A stretch of 64,000 nt of DNA from Strigamia acuminata (lineage: Eukaryota; Arthropoda; Chilopoda; Geophilomorpha; Linotaeniidae), in assembly GCA_949358305.1 (NCBI GenBank), contig OX442316.1, forward strand, positions 62,001 through 126,000. The letters run 5' to 3'. The notes beneath the pieces are model-generated. The model was given only the letters and a program-made list of their open reading frames with translations, did no database searches and was not told where the DNA came from. Shown piece after piece: positions 46,075 through 60,572 of this stretch. Position numbers and translations under genes: made by a program. Within the stretch, counting starts at the first letter, position 1. Each line of letters starts with the position of its first letter.

Positions 46075-48110
46075 GAATAGACTTTTGATCTCATCACAGT
46101 TGACTTAGCACAAACACCACAAGACCAATGTCTCTGAATGTTCAGAAATAGTGTTTAAACCTTAGTAGAACGCTCCAATGTAAGTTTTAGAAACATTCAA
46201 CCGATGATTTGGGAGAATAGACTTTTGATCTCATCACAGTTGACTTAGCACAAACACCACAAGACCAATGTCTCTGAATGTTCAGAAATAGTGTTTAAAC
46301 CTTAGTAGAAGGCTCCAATGTAAGTTTTAGAAACATCCAACCAATGATTTGGGAGAATAGACTTTGATCTCATCACAGTTGACTTAGCACAAACACCACA
46401 AGACCAATGTCTCTGAATGTTCAGAAATAGAGTTTAAACCTTAGTAGAAGCCTTCAATGTAAGTTTTAGCAACATCCAAGCAATGATTTGGGAGAATAGA
46501 CTTTTGATCTCATCACAGTTGACTTAGCACAAACACCACAAAACCAATGTCTCTGAATGTTCAGAAATAGTGTTTAAACCTTAGTAGAAGGCTCCAATGT
46601 AAGTTTTAGAAACATCCAACCAATGATTTGGAAGAATAGACTTTTGATCTCATCACAGTTGACTTAGCACAAACACCACAAGACCAATGTCTCTGAATGT
46701 TCAGAAATAGTGTTTAAACCTTAGTAGAAGGCTCCAATGTAAGTTTTAGAAACATCCAACCGATGATTTGGGAGAATCGACTTTTGATCTCATCACAGTT
46801 GACTTAGCCCAAACACCACAAGACCAATGTCTCTGAATGTTCAGAAATAGTGTTTAAACCTTAGTAGAAGGCTCCAATGTAAGTTTTAGAAACATCCAAC
46901 CAATGATTTGGGAGAATAGACTTTTGATCTCATCACAGTTGATTTAGCACAAACACCACAAGATCAATATCTCTGAACGTTCAGAAATAGTGTTTAAACC
47001 TTAGTAGAAGCCTTCAATATAAGTTTTAGCAACACCCAAGCATTAAATTTTGAAAAAAAAATTTTGAGCTCATTTCACATCGCAGTTGACTTAGCACAAA
47101 CACCACAAGACCAATGTCTCTGAATGTTCAGAAATAGTGTTTAAACCTTAGTAGAAGGCTCCAATGTAAGTTTTAGAAACATCCAACCAATGATTTGGGA
47201 GAATAGACTTTTGATCTCATCACAGTTGACTTAGCACAAACACCACAAGACCAATGTCTCTGAACGTTCAGAAATAGTGTTTAAACCTTAGTAGAAGGCT
47301 CCAATGTAAGTTTTAGAAACATCCAACCAATGATTTGGGAGAATAAACTTTTGATCTCATCACAGTTGACTTAGCACAAACACCAAAAGACCAATGTCTC
47401 TGAATGTTCAGAAATAGTGTTTAAACCTTAGTAGAAGCCTTCAATATAAGTTTTAGCAACACCCAAGCATTAAATTTTGAAAAAAAAATTTTGAGCTCAT
47501 TTCACATCGCAGTTGACTTAGCACAAACACCACAAGACCAATGTCTCTGAATGTTCAGAAATAGTGTTTAAAACTTAGTAGAAGCCTTCAATATAAGTTT
47601 TAGCAACACCCAAGCAATAAAATTTGAAAAAAAAATTTTGAGCTTATTTCACATCGCAGTTGACTTAGCACAAACACCACAAGACCAATGTCTCTGAATG
47701 TTCAGAAATAGTGTTTAAACCTTAGTAGAAGGCTCCAATGTAAGTTTTAGAAACATCCAACCAATGATTTGGGAGAATAAACTTTTGATCTCATCACAGT
47801 TGACTTAGCACAAACACCACAAGTCCAATGTCTCTGAATGTTTAGAAATAGTGTTTAAACCTTAGTAGAAGCCTTCAATATAAGTTTTAGCAACACCCAA
47901 GCAATAAATTTTGAAAAAAAAATTTTGAGCTTATTTCACATCGCAGTTGACTTAGCACAAACACCACAAGACCAATGTCTCTGAATGTTCAGAAATAGTG
48001 TTTAAACCTTAGTAGAAGGCTCCAATGTAAGTGTTGGAAACATCCAACCAATGATTTGGGAGAATAGACTTTTGATCTCATCACAGTTGACTTAGCACAA
48101 ACACCACAAG
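46075..48110 (+). repeat. 2.0-kb block duplicated at 51043-53078 (offset 4968)
   Basis: Private markers CTTAGCCCAAAC (46807 and 51775), GATCAATATC (46962 and 51930), TTGATTTAGC just before it, and ATAGAGTTTAAACC (near 46430 and 51398) occur in both. A few point differences exist (46171 C/G, AAAACTTAG near 47570 only in the first). Bounded by mismatches at 46074/51042 and 48111/53079. Confidence 0.82.
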
Positions 48111-49472
48111 TCCAATGTCTCTGAATGTTTAGAAATAGTGTTTAAACCTTAGTAGAAGCCTTCAATATAAGTTTTAGCAACACCCAAGCAATAAATTTTG
48201 AAAAAAAAATTTTGAGCTTATTTCACATCGCAGTTGACTTAGCACAAACACCACAAGACCAATGTCTCTGAATGTTCAGAAATAGTGTTTAAACCTTAGT
48301 AGAAGGCTCCAATGTAAGTTTTAGAAACATCCAACCGATGATTTGGGCGAATAGATTTTTGATCTCATCACAGTTGACTTAGCACAAACACCACAAGACC
48401 AATGTCTCTGAATGTTCAGAAATAGTGTTTAAACCTTAGTAGAAGGCTCCAATGTAAGTTTTAGAAACATTCAACCGATGATTTGAGAGAATAGACTTTT
48501 GATCTCATCACAGTTGACTTAGCACAAACACCACAAGTCCAATGTCTCTGAATGTTCAGAAATAGTGTTTAAACCTTAGTAGAAGGCTCCAATGTAAGTT
48601 TTAGAAACATTCAACCGATGATTTGGGAGAATAGACTTTTGATCTCATCACAGTTGACTTAGCACAAACACCACAAGACCAATGTCTCTGAATGTTCAGA
48701 AATAGTGTTTAAACCTTAGTAGAAGGCTCCAATGTAAGTTTTAGAAACATTCAACCGATGATTTGGGAGAATAGACTTTTGATCTCATCACAGTTGACTT
48801 AGCACAAACACCACAAGACCAATGTCTCTGAATGTTCAGAAATAGTGTTTAAACCTTAGTAGAAGGCTCCAATGTAAGTTTTAGAAACATCCAACCAATG
48901 ATTTGGGAGAATAGACTTTTGATCTCATCACAGTTGACTTAGCACAAACACCACAAGACCAATGTCTCTGAATGTTCAGAAATAGTGTTTAAACCTTAGT
49001 AGAAGGCTCCAATGTAAGTTTTAGAAACATCCAACCAATGATTTGGGAGAATAGACTTTGATCTCATCACAGTTGACTTAGCACAAACACCACAAGACCA
49101 ATGTCTCTGAATGTTCAGAAATAGTGTTTAAACCTTAGTAGAAGCCTTCAATGTAAGTTTTAGCAACATCCAAGCAATGATTTGGGAGAATAGACTTTTG
49201 ATCTCATCACAGTTGACTTAGCACAAACACCACAAGACCAATGTCTCTGAATGTTCAGAAATAGTGTTTAAACCTTAGTAGAAGGCTCCAATGTAAGTTT
49301 TAGAAACATCCAACCAATGATTTGGAAGAATAGACTTTTGATCTCATCACAGTTGACTTAGCACAAACACCACAAGACCAATGTCTCTGAATGTTCAGAA
49401 ATAGTGTTTAAACCTTAGTAGAAGGCTCCAATGTAAGTTTTAGAAACATCCAACCGATGATTTGGGAGAATC

Positions 49473-51398
49473 GACTTTTGATCTCATCACAGTTGACTTA
49501 GCACAAACACCACAAGACCAATGTCTCTGAATGTTCAGAAATAGTGTTTAAACCTTAGTAGAAGGCTCCAATGTAAGTTTTAGAAACATCCAACCGATGA
49601 TTTGGGAGAATCGACTTTTGATCTCATCACAGTTGACTTAGCACAAACACCACAAGACCAATGTCTCTGAATGTTCAGAAATAGTGTTTAAACCTTAGTA
49701 GAAGGCTCCAATGTAAGTTTTAGAAACATCCAACCAATGATTTGGGAGAATAAACTTTTGATCTCATCACAGTTGACTTAGCACAAACACCAAAAGACCA
49801 ATGTCTCTGAATGTTCAGAAATAGTGTTTAAACCTTAGTAGAAGCCTTCAATATAAGTTTTAGCAACACCCAAGCATTAAATTTTGAAAAAAAAATTTTG
49901 AGCTCATTTCACATCGCAGTTGACTTAGCACAAACACCACAAGACCAATGTCTCTGAATGTTCAGAAATAGTGTTTAAACCTTAGTAGAAGCCTTCAATA
50001 TAAGTTTTAGCAACACCCAAGCAATAAAATTTGAAAAAAAAATTTTGAGCTTATTTCACATCGCAGTTGACTTAGCACAAACACCACAAGACCAATGTCT
50101 CTGAATGTTCAGAAATAGTGTTTAAACCTTAGTAGAAGGCTCCAATGTAAGTTTTAGAAACATCCAACCAATAATTTGGGAGAATAAACTTTTGATCTCA
50201 TCACAGTTGACTTAGCACAAACACCAAAAGACCAATGTCTCTGAATGTTCAGAAATAGTGTTTAAACCTTAGTAGAAGCCTTCAATATAAGTTTTAGCAA
50301 CACCCAAGCATTAAATTTTGAAAAAAAAATTTTGAGCTCATTTCACATCGCAGTTGACTTAGCACAAACACCACAAGACCAATGTCTCTGAATGTTCAGA
50401 AATAGTGTTTAAACCTTAGTAGAAGCCTTCAATATAAGTTTTAGCAACACCCAAGCAATAAAATTTGAAAAAAAAATTTTGAGCTTATTTCACATCGCAG
50501 TTGACTTAGCACAAACACCACAAGACCAATGTCTCTGAATGTTCAGAAATAGTGTTTAAACCTTAGTAGAAGGCTCCAATGTAAGTTTTGGAAACATCCA
50601 ACCAATGATTTGGGAGAATAGACTTTTGATCTCATCACAGTTGACTTAGCACAAACACCACAAGTCCAATGTCTCTGAATGTTTAGAAATAGTGTTTAAA
50701 CCTTAGTAGAAGCCTTCAATATAAGTTTTAGCAACACCCAAGCAATAAATTTTGAAAAAAAAATTTTGAGCTTATTTCACATCGCAGTTGACTTAGCACA
50801 AACACCACAAGACCAATGTCTCTGAATGTTCATAAATAGTGTTTAAACCTTAGTAGAAGGCTCCAATGTAAGTTTTAGAAACATCCAACCGATGATTTGG
50901 GCGAATAGACTTTTGATCTCATCACAGTTGACTTAGCACAAACACCACAAGACCAATGTCTCTGAATGTTCAGAAATAGTGTTTAAACCTTAGTAGAAGG
51001 CTCCAATGTAAGTTTTAGAAACATTCAACCGATGATTTGGGAGAATAGACTTTTGATCTCATCACAGTTGACTTAGCACAAACACCACAAGACCAATGTC
51101 TCTGAATGTTCAGAAATAGTGTTTAAACCTTAGTAGAAGGCTCCAATGTAAGTTTTAGAAACATTCAACCGATGATTTGGGAGAATAGACTTTTGATCTC
51201 ATCACAGTTGACTTAGCACAAACACCACAAGACCAATGTCTCTGAATGTTCAGAAATAGTGTTTAAACCTTAGTAGAAGGCTCCAATGTAAGTTTTAGAA
51301 ACATCCAACCAATGATTTGGGAGAATAGACTTTGATCTCATCACAGTTGACTTAGCACAAACACCACAAGACCAATGTCTCTGAATGTTCAGAAATAG
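49473..51398 (+). repeat. 1.9-kb block duplicated at 53314-55239 (offset 3841)
   Basis: Shared rare markers are CCAATAATTTGGG (near 50169 and 54009) and GTTCATAAATAG (50831 and 54672). It is bounded by GAATCG/GAATAG at the left and ATAGAG/ATAGTG at the right. The second copy is itself part of the next duplication (offset 5083). Confidence 0.8.
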
Positions 51399-53078
51399 AG
51401 TTTAAACCTTAGTAGAAGCCTTCAATGTAAGTTTTAGCAACATCCAAGCAATGATTTGGGAGAATAGACTTTTGATCTCATCACAGTTGACTTAGCACAA
51501 ACACCACAAAACCAATGTCTCTGAATGTTCAGAAATAGTGTTTAAACCTTAGTAGAAGGCTCCAATGTAAGTTTTAGAAACATCCAACCAATGATTTGGA
51601 AGAATAGACTTTTGATCTCATCACAGTTGACTTAGCACAAACACCACAAGACCAATGTCTCTGAATGTTCAGAAATAGTGTTTAAACCTTAGTAGAAGGC
51701 TCCAATGTAAGTTTTAGAAACATCCAACCGATGATTTGGGAGAATCGACTTTTGATCTCATCACAGTTGACTTAGCCCAAACACCACAAGACCAATGTCT
51801 CTGAATGTTCAGAAATAGTGTTTAAACCTTAGTAGAAGGCTCCAATGTAAGTTTTAGAAACATCCAACCAATGATTTGGGAGAATAGACTTTTGATCTCA
51901 TCACAGTTGATTTAGCACAAACACCACAAGATCAATATCTCTGAACGTTCAGAAATAGTGTTTAAACCTTAGTAGAAGCCTTCAATATAAGTTTTAGCAA
52001 CACCCAAGCATTAAATTTTGAAAAAAAAATTTTGAGCTCATTTCACATCGCAGTTGACTTAGCACAAACACCACAAGACCAATGTCTCTGAATGTTCAGA
52101 AATAGTGTTTAAACCTTAGTAGAAGGCTCCAATGTAAGTTTTAGAAACATCCAACCAATGATTTGGGAGAATAGACTTTTGATCTCATCACAGTTGACTT
52201 AGCACAAACACCACAAGACCAATGTCTCTGAACGTTCAGAAATAGTGTTTAAACCTTAGTAGAAGGCTCCAATGTAAGTTTTAGAAACATCCAACCAATG
52301 ATTTGGGAGAATAAACTTTTGATCTCATCACAGTTGACTTAGCACAAACACCAAAAGACCAATGTCTCTGAATGTTCAGAAATAGTGTTTAAACCTTAGT
52401 AGAAGCCTTCAATATAAGTTTTAGCAACACCCAAGCATTAAATTTTGAAAAAAAAATTTTGAGCTCATTTCACATCGCAGTTGACTTAGCACAAACACCA
52501 CAAGACCAATGTCTCTGAATGTTCAGAAATAGTGTTTAAACCTTAGTAGAAGCCTTCAATATAAGTTTTAGCAACACCCAAGCAATAAAATTTGAAAAAA
52601 AAATTTTGAGCTTATTTCACATCGCAGTTGACTTAGCACAAACACCACAAGACCAATGTCTCTGAATGTTCAGAAATAGTGTTTAAACCTTAGTAGAAGG
52701 CTCCAATGTAAGTTTTAGAAACATCCAACCAATGATTTGGGAGAATAAACTTTTGATCTCATCACAGTTGACTTAGCACAAACACCACAAGTCCAATGTC
52801 TCTGAATGTTTAGAAATAGTGTTTAAACCTTAGTAGAAGCCTTCAATATAAGTTTTAGCAACACCCAAGCAATAAATTTTGAAAAAAAAATTTTGAGCTT
52901 ATTTCACATCGCAGTTGACTTAGCACAAACACCACAAGACCAATGTCTCTGAATGTTCAGAAATAGTGTTTAAACCTTAGTAGAAGGCTCCAATGTAAGT
53001 TTTGGAAACATCCAACCAATGATTTGGGAGAATAGACTTTTGATCTCATCACAGTTGACTTAGCACAAACACCACAAG
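51043..53078 (+). repeat. 2.0-kb block, second copy (offset 4968)
   Basis: Partner of 46075-48110. In this copy GTTTAAACCTTAG is intact where the first copy has AAAACTTAG, and TTTTGGAAAC replaces GTGTTGGAAAC. These suggest private mutations in the first copy after duplication. Confidence 0.82.
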
Positions 53079-53513
53079 ACCAATGTCTCTGAATGTTCAG
53101 AAATAGTGTTTAAACCTTAGTAGAAGGCTCCAATGTAAGTTTTAGAAACATCCAACCAATGATTTGGGAGAATAGACTTTGATCTCATCACAGTTGACTT
53201 AGCACAAACACCACAAGACCAATGTCTCTGAATGTTCAGAAATAGTGTTTAAACCTTAGTAGAAGCCTTCAATGTAAGTTTTAGCAACATCCAAGCAATG
53301 ATTTGGGAGAATAGACTTTTGATCTCATCACAGTTGACTTAGCACAAACACCACAAGACCAATGTCTCTGAATGTTCAGAAATAGTGTTTAAACCTTAGT
53401 AGAAGGCTCCAATGTAAGTTTTAGAAACATCCAACCGATGATTTGGGAGAATCGACTTTTGATCTCATCACAGTTGACTTAGCACAAACACCACAAGACC
53501 AATGTCTCTGAAT

Positions 53514-55489
53514 GTTCAGAAATAGTGTTTAAACCTTAGTAGAAGGCTCCAATGTAAGTTTTAGAAACATCCAACCAATGATTTGGGAGAATAAACTTTT
53601 GATCTCATCACAGTTGACTTAGCACAAACACCAAAAGACCAATGTCTCTGAATGTTCAGAAATAGTGTTTAAACCTTAGTAGAAGCCTTCAATATAAGTT
53701 TTAGCAACACCCAAGCATTAAATTTTGAAAAAAAAATTTTGAGCTCATTTCACATCGCAGTTGACTTAGCACAAACACCACAAGACCAATGTCTCTGAAT
53801 GTTCAGAAATAGTGTTTAAACCTTAGTAGAAGCCTTCAATATAAGTTTTAGCAACACCCAAGCAATAAAATTTGAAAAAAAAATTTTGAGCTTATTTCAC
53901 ATCGCAGTTGACTTAGCACAAACACCACAAGACCAATGTCTCTGAATGTTCAGAAATAGTGTTTAAACCTTAGTAGAAGGCTCCAATGTAAGTTTTAGAA
54001 ACATCCAACCAATAATTTGGGAGAATAAACTTTTGATCTCATCACAGTTGACTTAGCACAAACACCAAAAGACCAATGTCTCTGAATGTTCAGAAATAGT
54101 GTTTAAACCTTAGTAGAAGCCTTCAATATAAGTTTTAGCAACACCCAAGCATTAAATTTTGAAAAAAAAATTTTGAGCTCATTTCACATCGCAGTTGACT
54201 TAGCACAAACACCACAAGACCAATGTCTCTGAATGTTCAGAAATAGTGTTTAAACCTTAGTAGAAGCCTTCAATATAAGTTTTAGCAACACCCAAGCAAT
54301 AAAATTTGAAAAAAAAATTTTGAGCTTATTTCACATCGCAGTTGACTTAGCACAAACACCACAAGACCAATGTCTCTGAATGTTCAGAAATAGTGTTTAA
54401 ACCTTAGTAGAAGGCTCCAATGTAAGTTTTGGAAACATCCAACCAATGATTTGGGAGAATAGACTTTTGATCTCATCACAGTTGACTTAGCACAAACACC
54501 ACAAGTCCAATGTCTCTGAATGTTTAGAAATAGTGTTTAAACCTTAGTAGAAGCCTTCAATATAAGTTTTAGCAACACCCAAGCAATAAATTTTGAAAAA
54601 AAAATTTTGAGCTTATTTCACATCGCAGTTGACTTAGCACAAACACCACAAGACCAATGTCTCTGAATGTTCATAAATAGTGTTTAAACCTTAGTAGAAG
54701 GCTCCAATGTAAGTTTTAGAAACATCCAACCGATGATTTGGGCGAATAGACTTTTGATCTCATCACAGTTGACTTAGCACAAACACCACAAGACCAATGT
54801 CTCTGAATGTTCAGAAATAGTGTTTAAACCTTAGTAGAAGGCTCCAATGTAAGTTTTAGAAACATTCAACCGATGATTTGGGAGAATAGACTTTTGATCT
54901 CATCACAGTTGACTTAGCACAAACACCACAAGACCAATGTCTCTGAATGTTCAGAAATAGTGTTTAAACCTTAGTAGAAGGCTCCAATGTAAGTTTTAGA
55001 AACATTCAACCGATGATTTGGGAGAATAGACTTTTGATCTCATCACAGTTGACTTAGCACAAACACCACAAGACCAATGTCTCTGAATGTTCAGAAATAG
55101 TGTTTAAACCTTAGTAGAAGGCTCCAATGTAAGTTTTAGAAACATCCAACCAATGATTTGGGAGAATAGACTTTGATCTCATCACAGTTGACTTAGCACA
55201 AACACCACAAGACCAATGTCTCTGAATGTTCAGAAATAGTGTTTAAACCTTAGTAGAAGGCTCCAATGTAAGTTTTAGAAACATCCAACCAATGATTTGG
55301 GAGAATAGACTTTGATCTCATCACAGTTGACTTAGCACAAACACCACAAGACCAATGTCTCTGAATGTTCAGAAATAGTGTTTAAACCTTAGTAGAAGCC
55401 TTCAATGTAAGTTTTAGCAACATCCAAGCAATGATTTGGGAGAATAGACTTTTGATCTCATCACAGTTGACTTAGCACAAACACCACAA
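53514..55489 (+). repeat. 2.0-kb block duplicated at 58597-60572 (offset 5083)
   Basis: Markers CCAATAATTTGGG (54009 and 59092) and GTTCATAAATAG (54672 and 59755) recur, with the pair of 139-bp A monomers at the right. After 55489 the second copy lacks one 140-bp monomer and then continues in register at offset 4943. Confidence 0.8.
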
Positions 55490-56660
55490 AACCAATGTCT
55501 CTGAATGTTCAGAAATAGTGTTTAAACCTTAGTAGAAGGCTCCAATGTAAGTTTTAGAAACATCCAACCAATGATTTGGGAGAATAGACTTTTGATCTCA
55601 TCACAGTTGACTTAGCACAAACACCACAAGACCAATGTCTCTGAACGTTCAGAAATAGTGTTTAAACCTTAGTAGAAGGCTCCAATGTAAGTTTTAGAAA
55701 CATCCAACCAATGATTTGGGAGAATAAACTTTTGATCTCATCACAGTTGACTTAGCACAAACACCAAAAGACCAATGTCTCTGAATGTTCAGAAATAGTG
55801 TTTAAACCTTAGTAGAAGCCTTCAATATAAGTTTTAGCAACACCCAAGCATTAAATTTTGAAAAAAAAATTTTGAGCTTATTTCACATCGCAGTTGACTT
55901 AGCACAAACACCACAAGACCAATGTCTCTGAATGTTCAGAAATAGTGTTTAAACCTTAGTAGAAGGCTCCAATGTAAGTTTTGGAAACATCCAACCAATG
56001 ATTTGGGAGAATAGACTTTTGATCTCATCACAGTTGACTTAGCACAAACACCACAAGTCCAATGTCTCTGAATGTTTAGAAATAGTGTTTAAACCTTAGT
56101 AGAAGCCTTCAATATAAGTTTTAGCAACACCCAAGCAATAAATTTTGAAAAAAAAATTTTGAGCTTATTTCACATTGCAGTTGACTTAGCACAAACACCA
56201 CAAGACCAATGTCTCTGAATGTTCAGAAATAGTGTTTAAACCTTAGTAGAAGGCTCCAATGTAAGTTTTAGAAACATCCAACCGATGATTTGGGCGAATA
56301 GACTTTTGATCTCATCACAGTTGACTTAGCACAAACACCACAAGACCAATGTCTCTGAATGTTCAGAAATAGTGTTTAAACCTTAGTAGAAGGCTCCAAT
56401 GTAAGTTTTAGAAACATTCAACCGATGATTTGGGAGAATAGACTTTTGATCTCATCACAGTTGACTTAGCACAAACACCACAAGACCAATGTCTCTGAAT
56501 GTTCAGAAATAGTGTTTAAACCTTAGTAGAAGGCTCCAATGTAAGTTTTAGAAACATTCAACCGATGATTTGGGAGAATAGACTTTTGATCTCATCACAG
56601 TTGACTTAGCACAAACACCACAAGACCAATGTCTCTGAATGTTCAGAAATAGTGTTTAAA
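54884..56660 (+). repeat. 1.8-kb block duplicated at 62224-64000 (offset 7340)
   Basis: The marker CACATTGCAG (T at 56176 and 63516) and the order of surrounding A, C and B variants recur. The only difference I noticed is CTTAGCAGAAAC near 62818. The match is still running at the window end, so its true length is unknown. Confidence 0.78.
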
Positions 56661-57530
56661 CCTTAGTAGAAGGCTCCAATGTAAGTTTTAGAAACATTCA
56701 ACCGATGATTTGGGAGAATAGACTTTTGATCTCATCACAGTTGACTTAGCACAAACACCACAAGACCAATGTCTCTGAATGTTCAGAAATAGTGTTTAAA
56801 CCTTAGTAGAAGGCTCCAATGTAAGTTTTAGAAACATCCAACCAATGATTTGGGAGAATAGACTTTGATCTCATCACAGTTGACTTAGCACAAACACCAC
56901 AAGACCAATGTCTCTGAATGTTCAGAAATAGTGTTTAAACCTTAGTAGAAGGCTCCAATGTAAGTTTTAGAAACATCCAACCAATGATTTGGGAGAATAG
57001 ACTTTGATCTCATCACAGTTGACTTAGCACAAACACCACAAGACCAATGTCTCTGAATGTTCAGAAATAGTGTTTAAACCTTAGTAGAAGCCTTCAATGT
57101 AAGTTTTAGCAACATCCAAGCAATGATTTGGGAGAATAGACTTTTGATCTCATCACAGTTGACTTAGCACAAACACCACAAAACCAATGTCTCTGAATGT
57201 TCAGAAATAGTGTTTAAACCTTAGTAGAAGGCTCCAATGTAAGTTTTAGAAACATCCAACCAATGATTTGGGAGAATAGACTTTTGATCTCATCACAGTT
57301 GACTTAGCACAAACACCACAAGACCAATGTCTCTGAACGTTCAGAAATAGTGTTTAAACCTTAGTAGAAGGCTCCAATGTAAGTTTTAGAAACATCCAAC
57401 CAATGATTTGGGAGAATAAACTTTTGATCTCATCACAGTTGACTTAGCACAAACACCAAAAGACCAATGTCTCTGAATGTTCAGAAATAGTGTTTAAACC
57501 TTAGTAGAAGCCTTCAATATAAGTTTTAGC
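56273..57530 (+). repeat. 1258-bp tandem duplication, copy 1
   Basis: Nine monomers: 140-bp A forms, two consecutive 139-bp A, one C monomer, A forms with AAAACC, AACG and CACCAAAAG, then the first part of a B. The monomer order is the same in the next 1258 bp. Left mismatch is at 56272 (A) versus 57530 (C). Confidence 0.88.
57077..57147 (+). repeat. Example of hybrid 'C' monomer right half
   Basis: Reads CCTTCAATGTAAG then GCAACATCCAAGCAATGATTTGGG: B-like first, then A-like, with the A length of 140 bp. The same form recurs near 46.45, 49.14, 51.42, 53.27, 55.40, 58.35, 60.48, 61.33 and 62.73 kb. A slightly different one (CCAACCAATG) lies near 5.64 and 12.58 kb. It is intermediate between A and B, either an old recombinant or a relic of their common ancestor. 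Confidence 0.8.
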
Positions 57531-57575
57531 AACATCCAACCGATGATTTGGGCGAATAGACTTTTGATCTCATCA
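57436..57575 (+). repeat. Hybrid B/A junction monomer
   Basis: The left part is B type (CCTTCAATATAAGTTTTAGCAAC) up to about 57534. The right part is A type (ATCCAACCGATGATTTGGGCG). It is 140 bp, in register with its neighbours, and forms the joint of the 1258-bp duplication. I saw no other monomer with this exact combination. Confidence 0.85.
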
Positions 57576-58788
57576 CAGTTGACTTAGCACAAACACCACA
57601 AGACCAATGTCTCTGAATGTTCAGAAATAGTGTTTAAACCTTAGTAGAAGGCTCCAATGTAAGTTTTAGAAACATTCAACCGATGATTTGGGAGAATAGA
57701 CTTTTGATCTCATCACAGTTGACTTAGCACAAACACCACAAGACCAATGTCTCTGAATGTTCAGAAATAGTGTTTAAACCTTAGTAGAAGGCTCCAATGT
57801 AAGTTTTAGAAACATTCAACCGATGATTTGGGAGAATAGACTTTTGATCTCATCACAGTTGACTTAGCACAAACACCACAAGACCAATGTCTCTGAATGT
57901 TCAGAAATAGTGTTTAAACCTTAGTAGAAGGCTCCAATGTAAGTTTTAGAAACATTCAACCGATGATTTGGGAGAATAGACTTTTGATCTCATCACAGTT
58001 GACTTAGCACAAACACCACAAGACCAATGTCTCTGAATGTTCAGAAATAGTGTTTAAACCTTAGTAGAAGGCTCCAATGTAAGTTTTAGAAACATCCAAC
58101 CAATGATTTGGGAGAATAGACTTTGATCTCATCACAGTTGACTTAGCACAAACACCACAAGACCAATGTCTCTGAATGTTCAGAAATAGTGTTTAAACCT
58201 TAGTAGAAGGCTCCAATGTAAGTTTTAGAAACATCCAACCAATGATTTGGGAGAATAGACTTTGATCTCATCACAGTTGACTTAGCACAAACACCACAAG
58301 ACCAATGTCTCTGAATGTTCAGAAATAGTGTTTAAACCTTAGTAGAAGCCTTCAATGTAAGTTTTAGCAACATCCAAGCAATGATTTGGGAGAATAGACT
58401 TTTGATCTCATCACAGTTGACTTAGCACAAACACCACAAAACCAATGTCTCTGAATGTTCAGAAATAGTGTTTAAACCTTAGTAGAAGGCTCCAATGTAA
58501 GTTTTAGAAACATCCAACCAATGATTTGGGAGAATAGACTTTTGATCTCATCACAGTTGACTTAGCACAAACACCACAAGACCAATGTCTCTGAACGTTC
58601 AGAAATAGTGTTTAAACCTTAGTAGAAGGCTCCAATGTAAGTTTTAGAAACATCCAACCAATGATTTGGGAGAATAAACTTTTGATCTCATCACAGTTGA
58701 CTTAGCACAAACACCAAAAGACCAATGTCTCTGAATGTTCAGAAATAGTGTTTAAACCTTAGTAGAAGCCTTCAATATAAGTTTTAGC
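57531..58788 (+). repeat. 1258-bp tandem duplication, copy 2
   Basis: Follows copy 1 directly. The match extends four bases (AACA) past the unit and breaks at 57535 (T) versus 58793 (C), locating the exchange within those four bases. Confidence 0.88.
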
Positions 58789-60572
58789 AACACCCAAGCA
58801 TTAAATTTTGAAAAAAAAATTTTGAGCTCATTTCACATCGCAGTTGACTTAGCACAAACACCACAAGACCAATGTCTCTGAATGTTCAGAAATAGTGTTT
58901 AAACCTTAGTAGAAGCCTTCAATATAAGTTTTAGCAACACCCAAGCAATAAAATTTGAAAAAAAAATTTTGAGCTTATTTCACATCGCAGTTGACTTAGC
59001 ACAAACACCACAAGACCAATGTCTCTGAATGTTCAGAAATAGTGTTTAAACCTTAGTAGAAGGCTCCAATGTAAGTTTTAGAAACATCCAACCAATAATT
59101 TGGGAGAATAAACTTTTGATCTCATCACAGTTGACTTAGCACAAACACCAAAAGACCAATGTCTCTGAATGTTCAGAAATAGTGTTTAAACCTTAGTAGA
59201 AGCCTTCAATATAAGTTTTAGCAACACCCAAGCATTAAATTTTGAAAAAAAAATTTTGAGCTCATTTCACATCGCAGTTGACTTAGCACAAACACCACAA
59301 GACCAATGTCTCTGAATGTTCAGAAATAGTGTTTAAACCTTAGTAGAAGCCTTCAATATAAGTTTTAGCAACACCCAAGCAATAAAATTTGAAAAAAAAA
59401 TTTTGAGCTTATTTCACATCGCAGTTGACTTAGCACAAACACCACAAGACCAATGTCTCTGAATGTTCAGAAATAGTGTTTAAACCTTAGTAGAAGGCTC
59501 CAATGTAAGTTTTGGAAACATCCAACCAATGATTTGGGAGAATAGACTTTTGATCTCATCACAGTTGACTTAGCACAAACACCACAAGTCCAATGTCTCT
59601 GAATGTTTAGAAATAGTGTTTAAACCTTAGTAGAAGCCTTCAATATAAGTTTTAGCAACACCCAAGCAATAAATTTTGAAAAAAAAATTTTGAGCTTATT
59701 TCACATCGCAGTTGACTTAGCACAAACACCACAAGACCAATGTCTCTGAATGTTCATAAATAGTGTTTAAACCTTAGTAGAAGGCTCCAATGTAAGTTTT
59801 AGAAACATCCAACCGATGATTTGGGCGAATAGACTTTTGATCTCATCACAGTTGACTTAGCACAAACACCACAAGACCAATGTCTCTGAATGTTCAGAAA
59901 TAGTGTTTAAACCTTAGTAGAAGGCTCCAATGTAAGTTTTAGAAACATTCAACCGATGATTTGGGAGAATAGACTTTTGATCTCATCACAGTTGACTTAG
60001 CACAAACACCACAAGACCAATGTCTCTGAATGTTCAGAAATAGTGTTTAAACCTTAGTAGAAGGCTCCAATGTAAGTTTTAGAAACATTCAACCGATGAT
60101 TTGGGAGAATAGACTTTTGATCTCATCACAGTTGACTTAGCACAAACACCACAAGACCAATGTCTCTGAATGTTCAGAAATAGTGTTTAAACCTTAGTAG
60201 AAGGCTCCAATGTAAGTTTTAGAAACATCCAACCAATGATTTGGGAGAATAGACTTTGATCTCATCACAGTTGACTTAGCACAAACACCACAAGACCAAT
60301 GTCTCTGAATGTTCAGAAATAGTGTTTAAACCTTAGTAGAAGGCTCCAATGTAAGTTTTAGAAACATCCAACCAATGATTTGGGAGAATAGACTTTGATC
60401 TCATCACAGTTGACTTAGCACAAACACCACAAGACCAATGTCTCTGAATGTTCAGAAATAGTGTTTAAACCTTAGTAGAAGCCTTCAATGTAAGTTTTAG
60501 CAACATCCAAGCAATGATTTGGGAGAATAGACTTTTGATCTCATCACAGTTGACTTAGCACAAACACCACAA
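58597..60572 (+). repeat. 2.0-kb block, second copy (offset 5083)
   Basis: Partner of 53514-55489. The deletion of exactly one monomer beyond its right edge is typical of unequal exchange between units. Confidence 0.8.
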
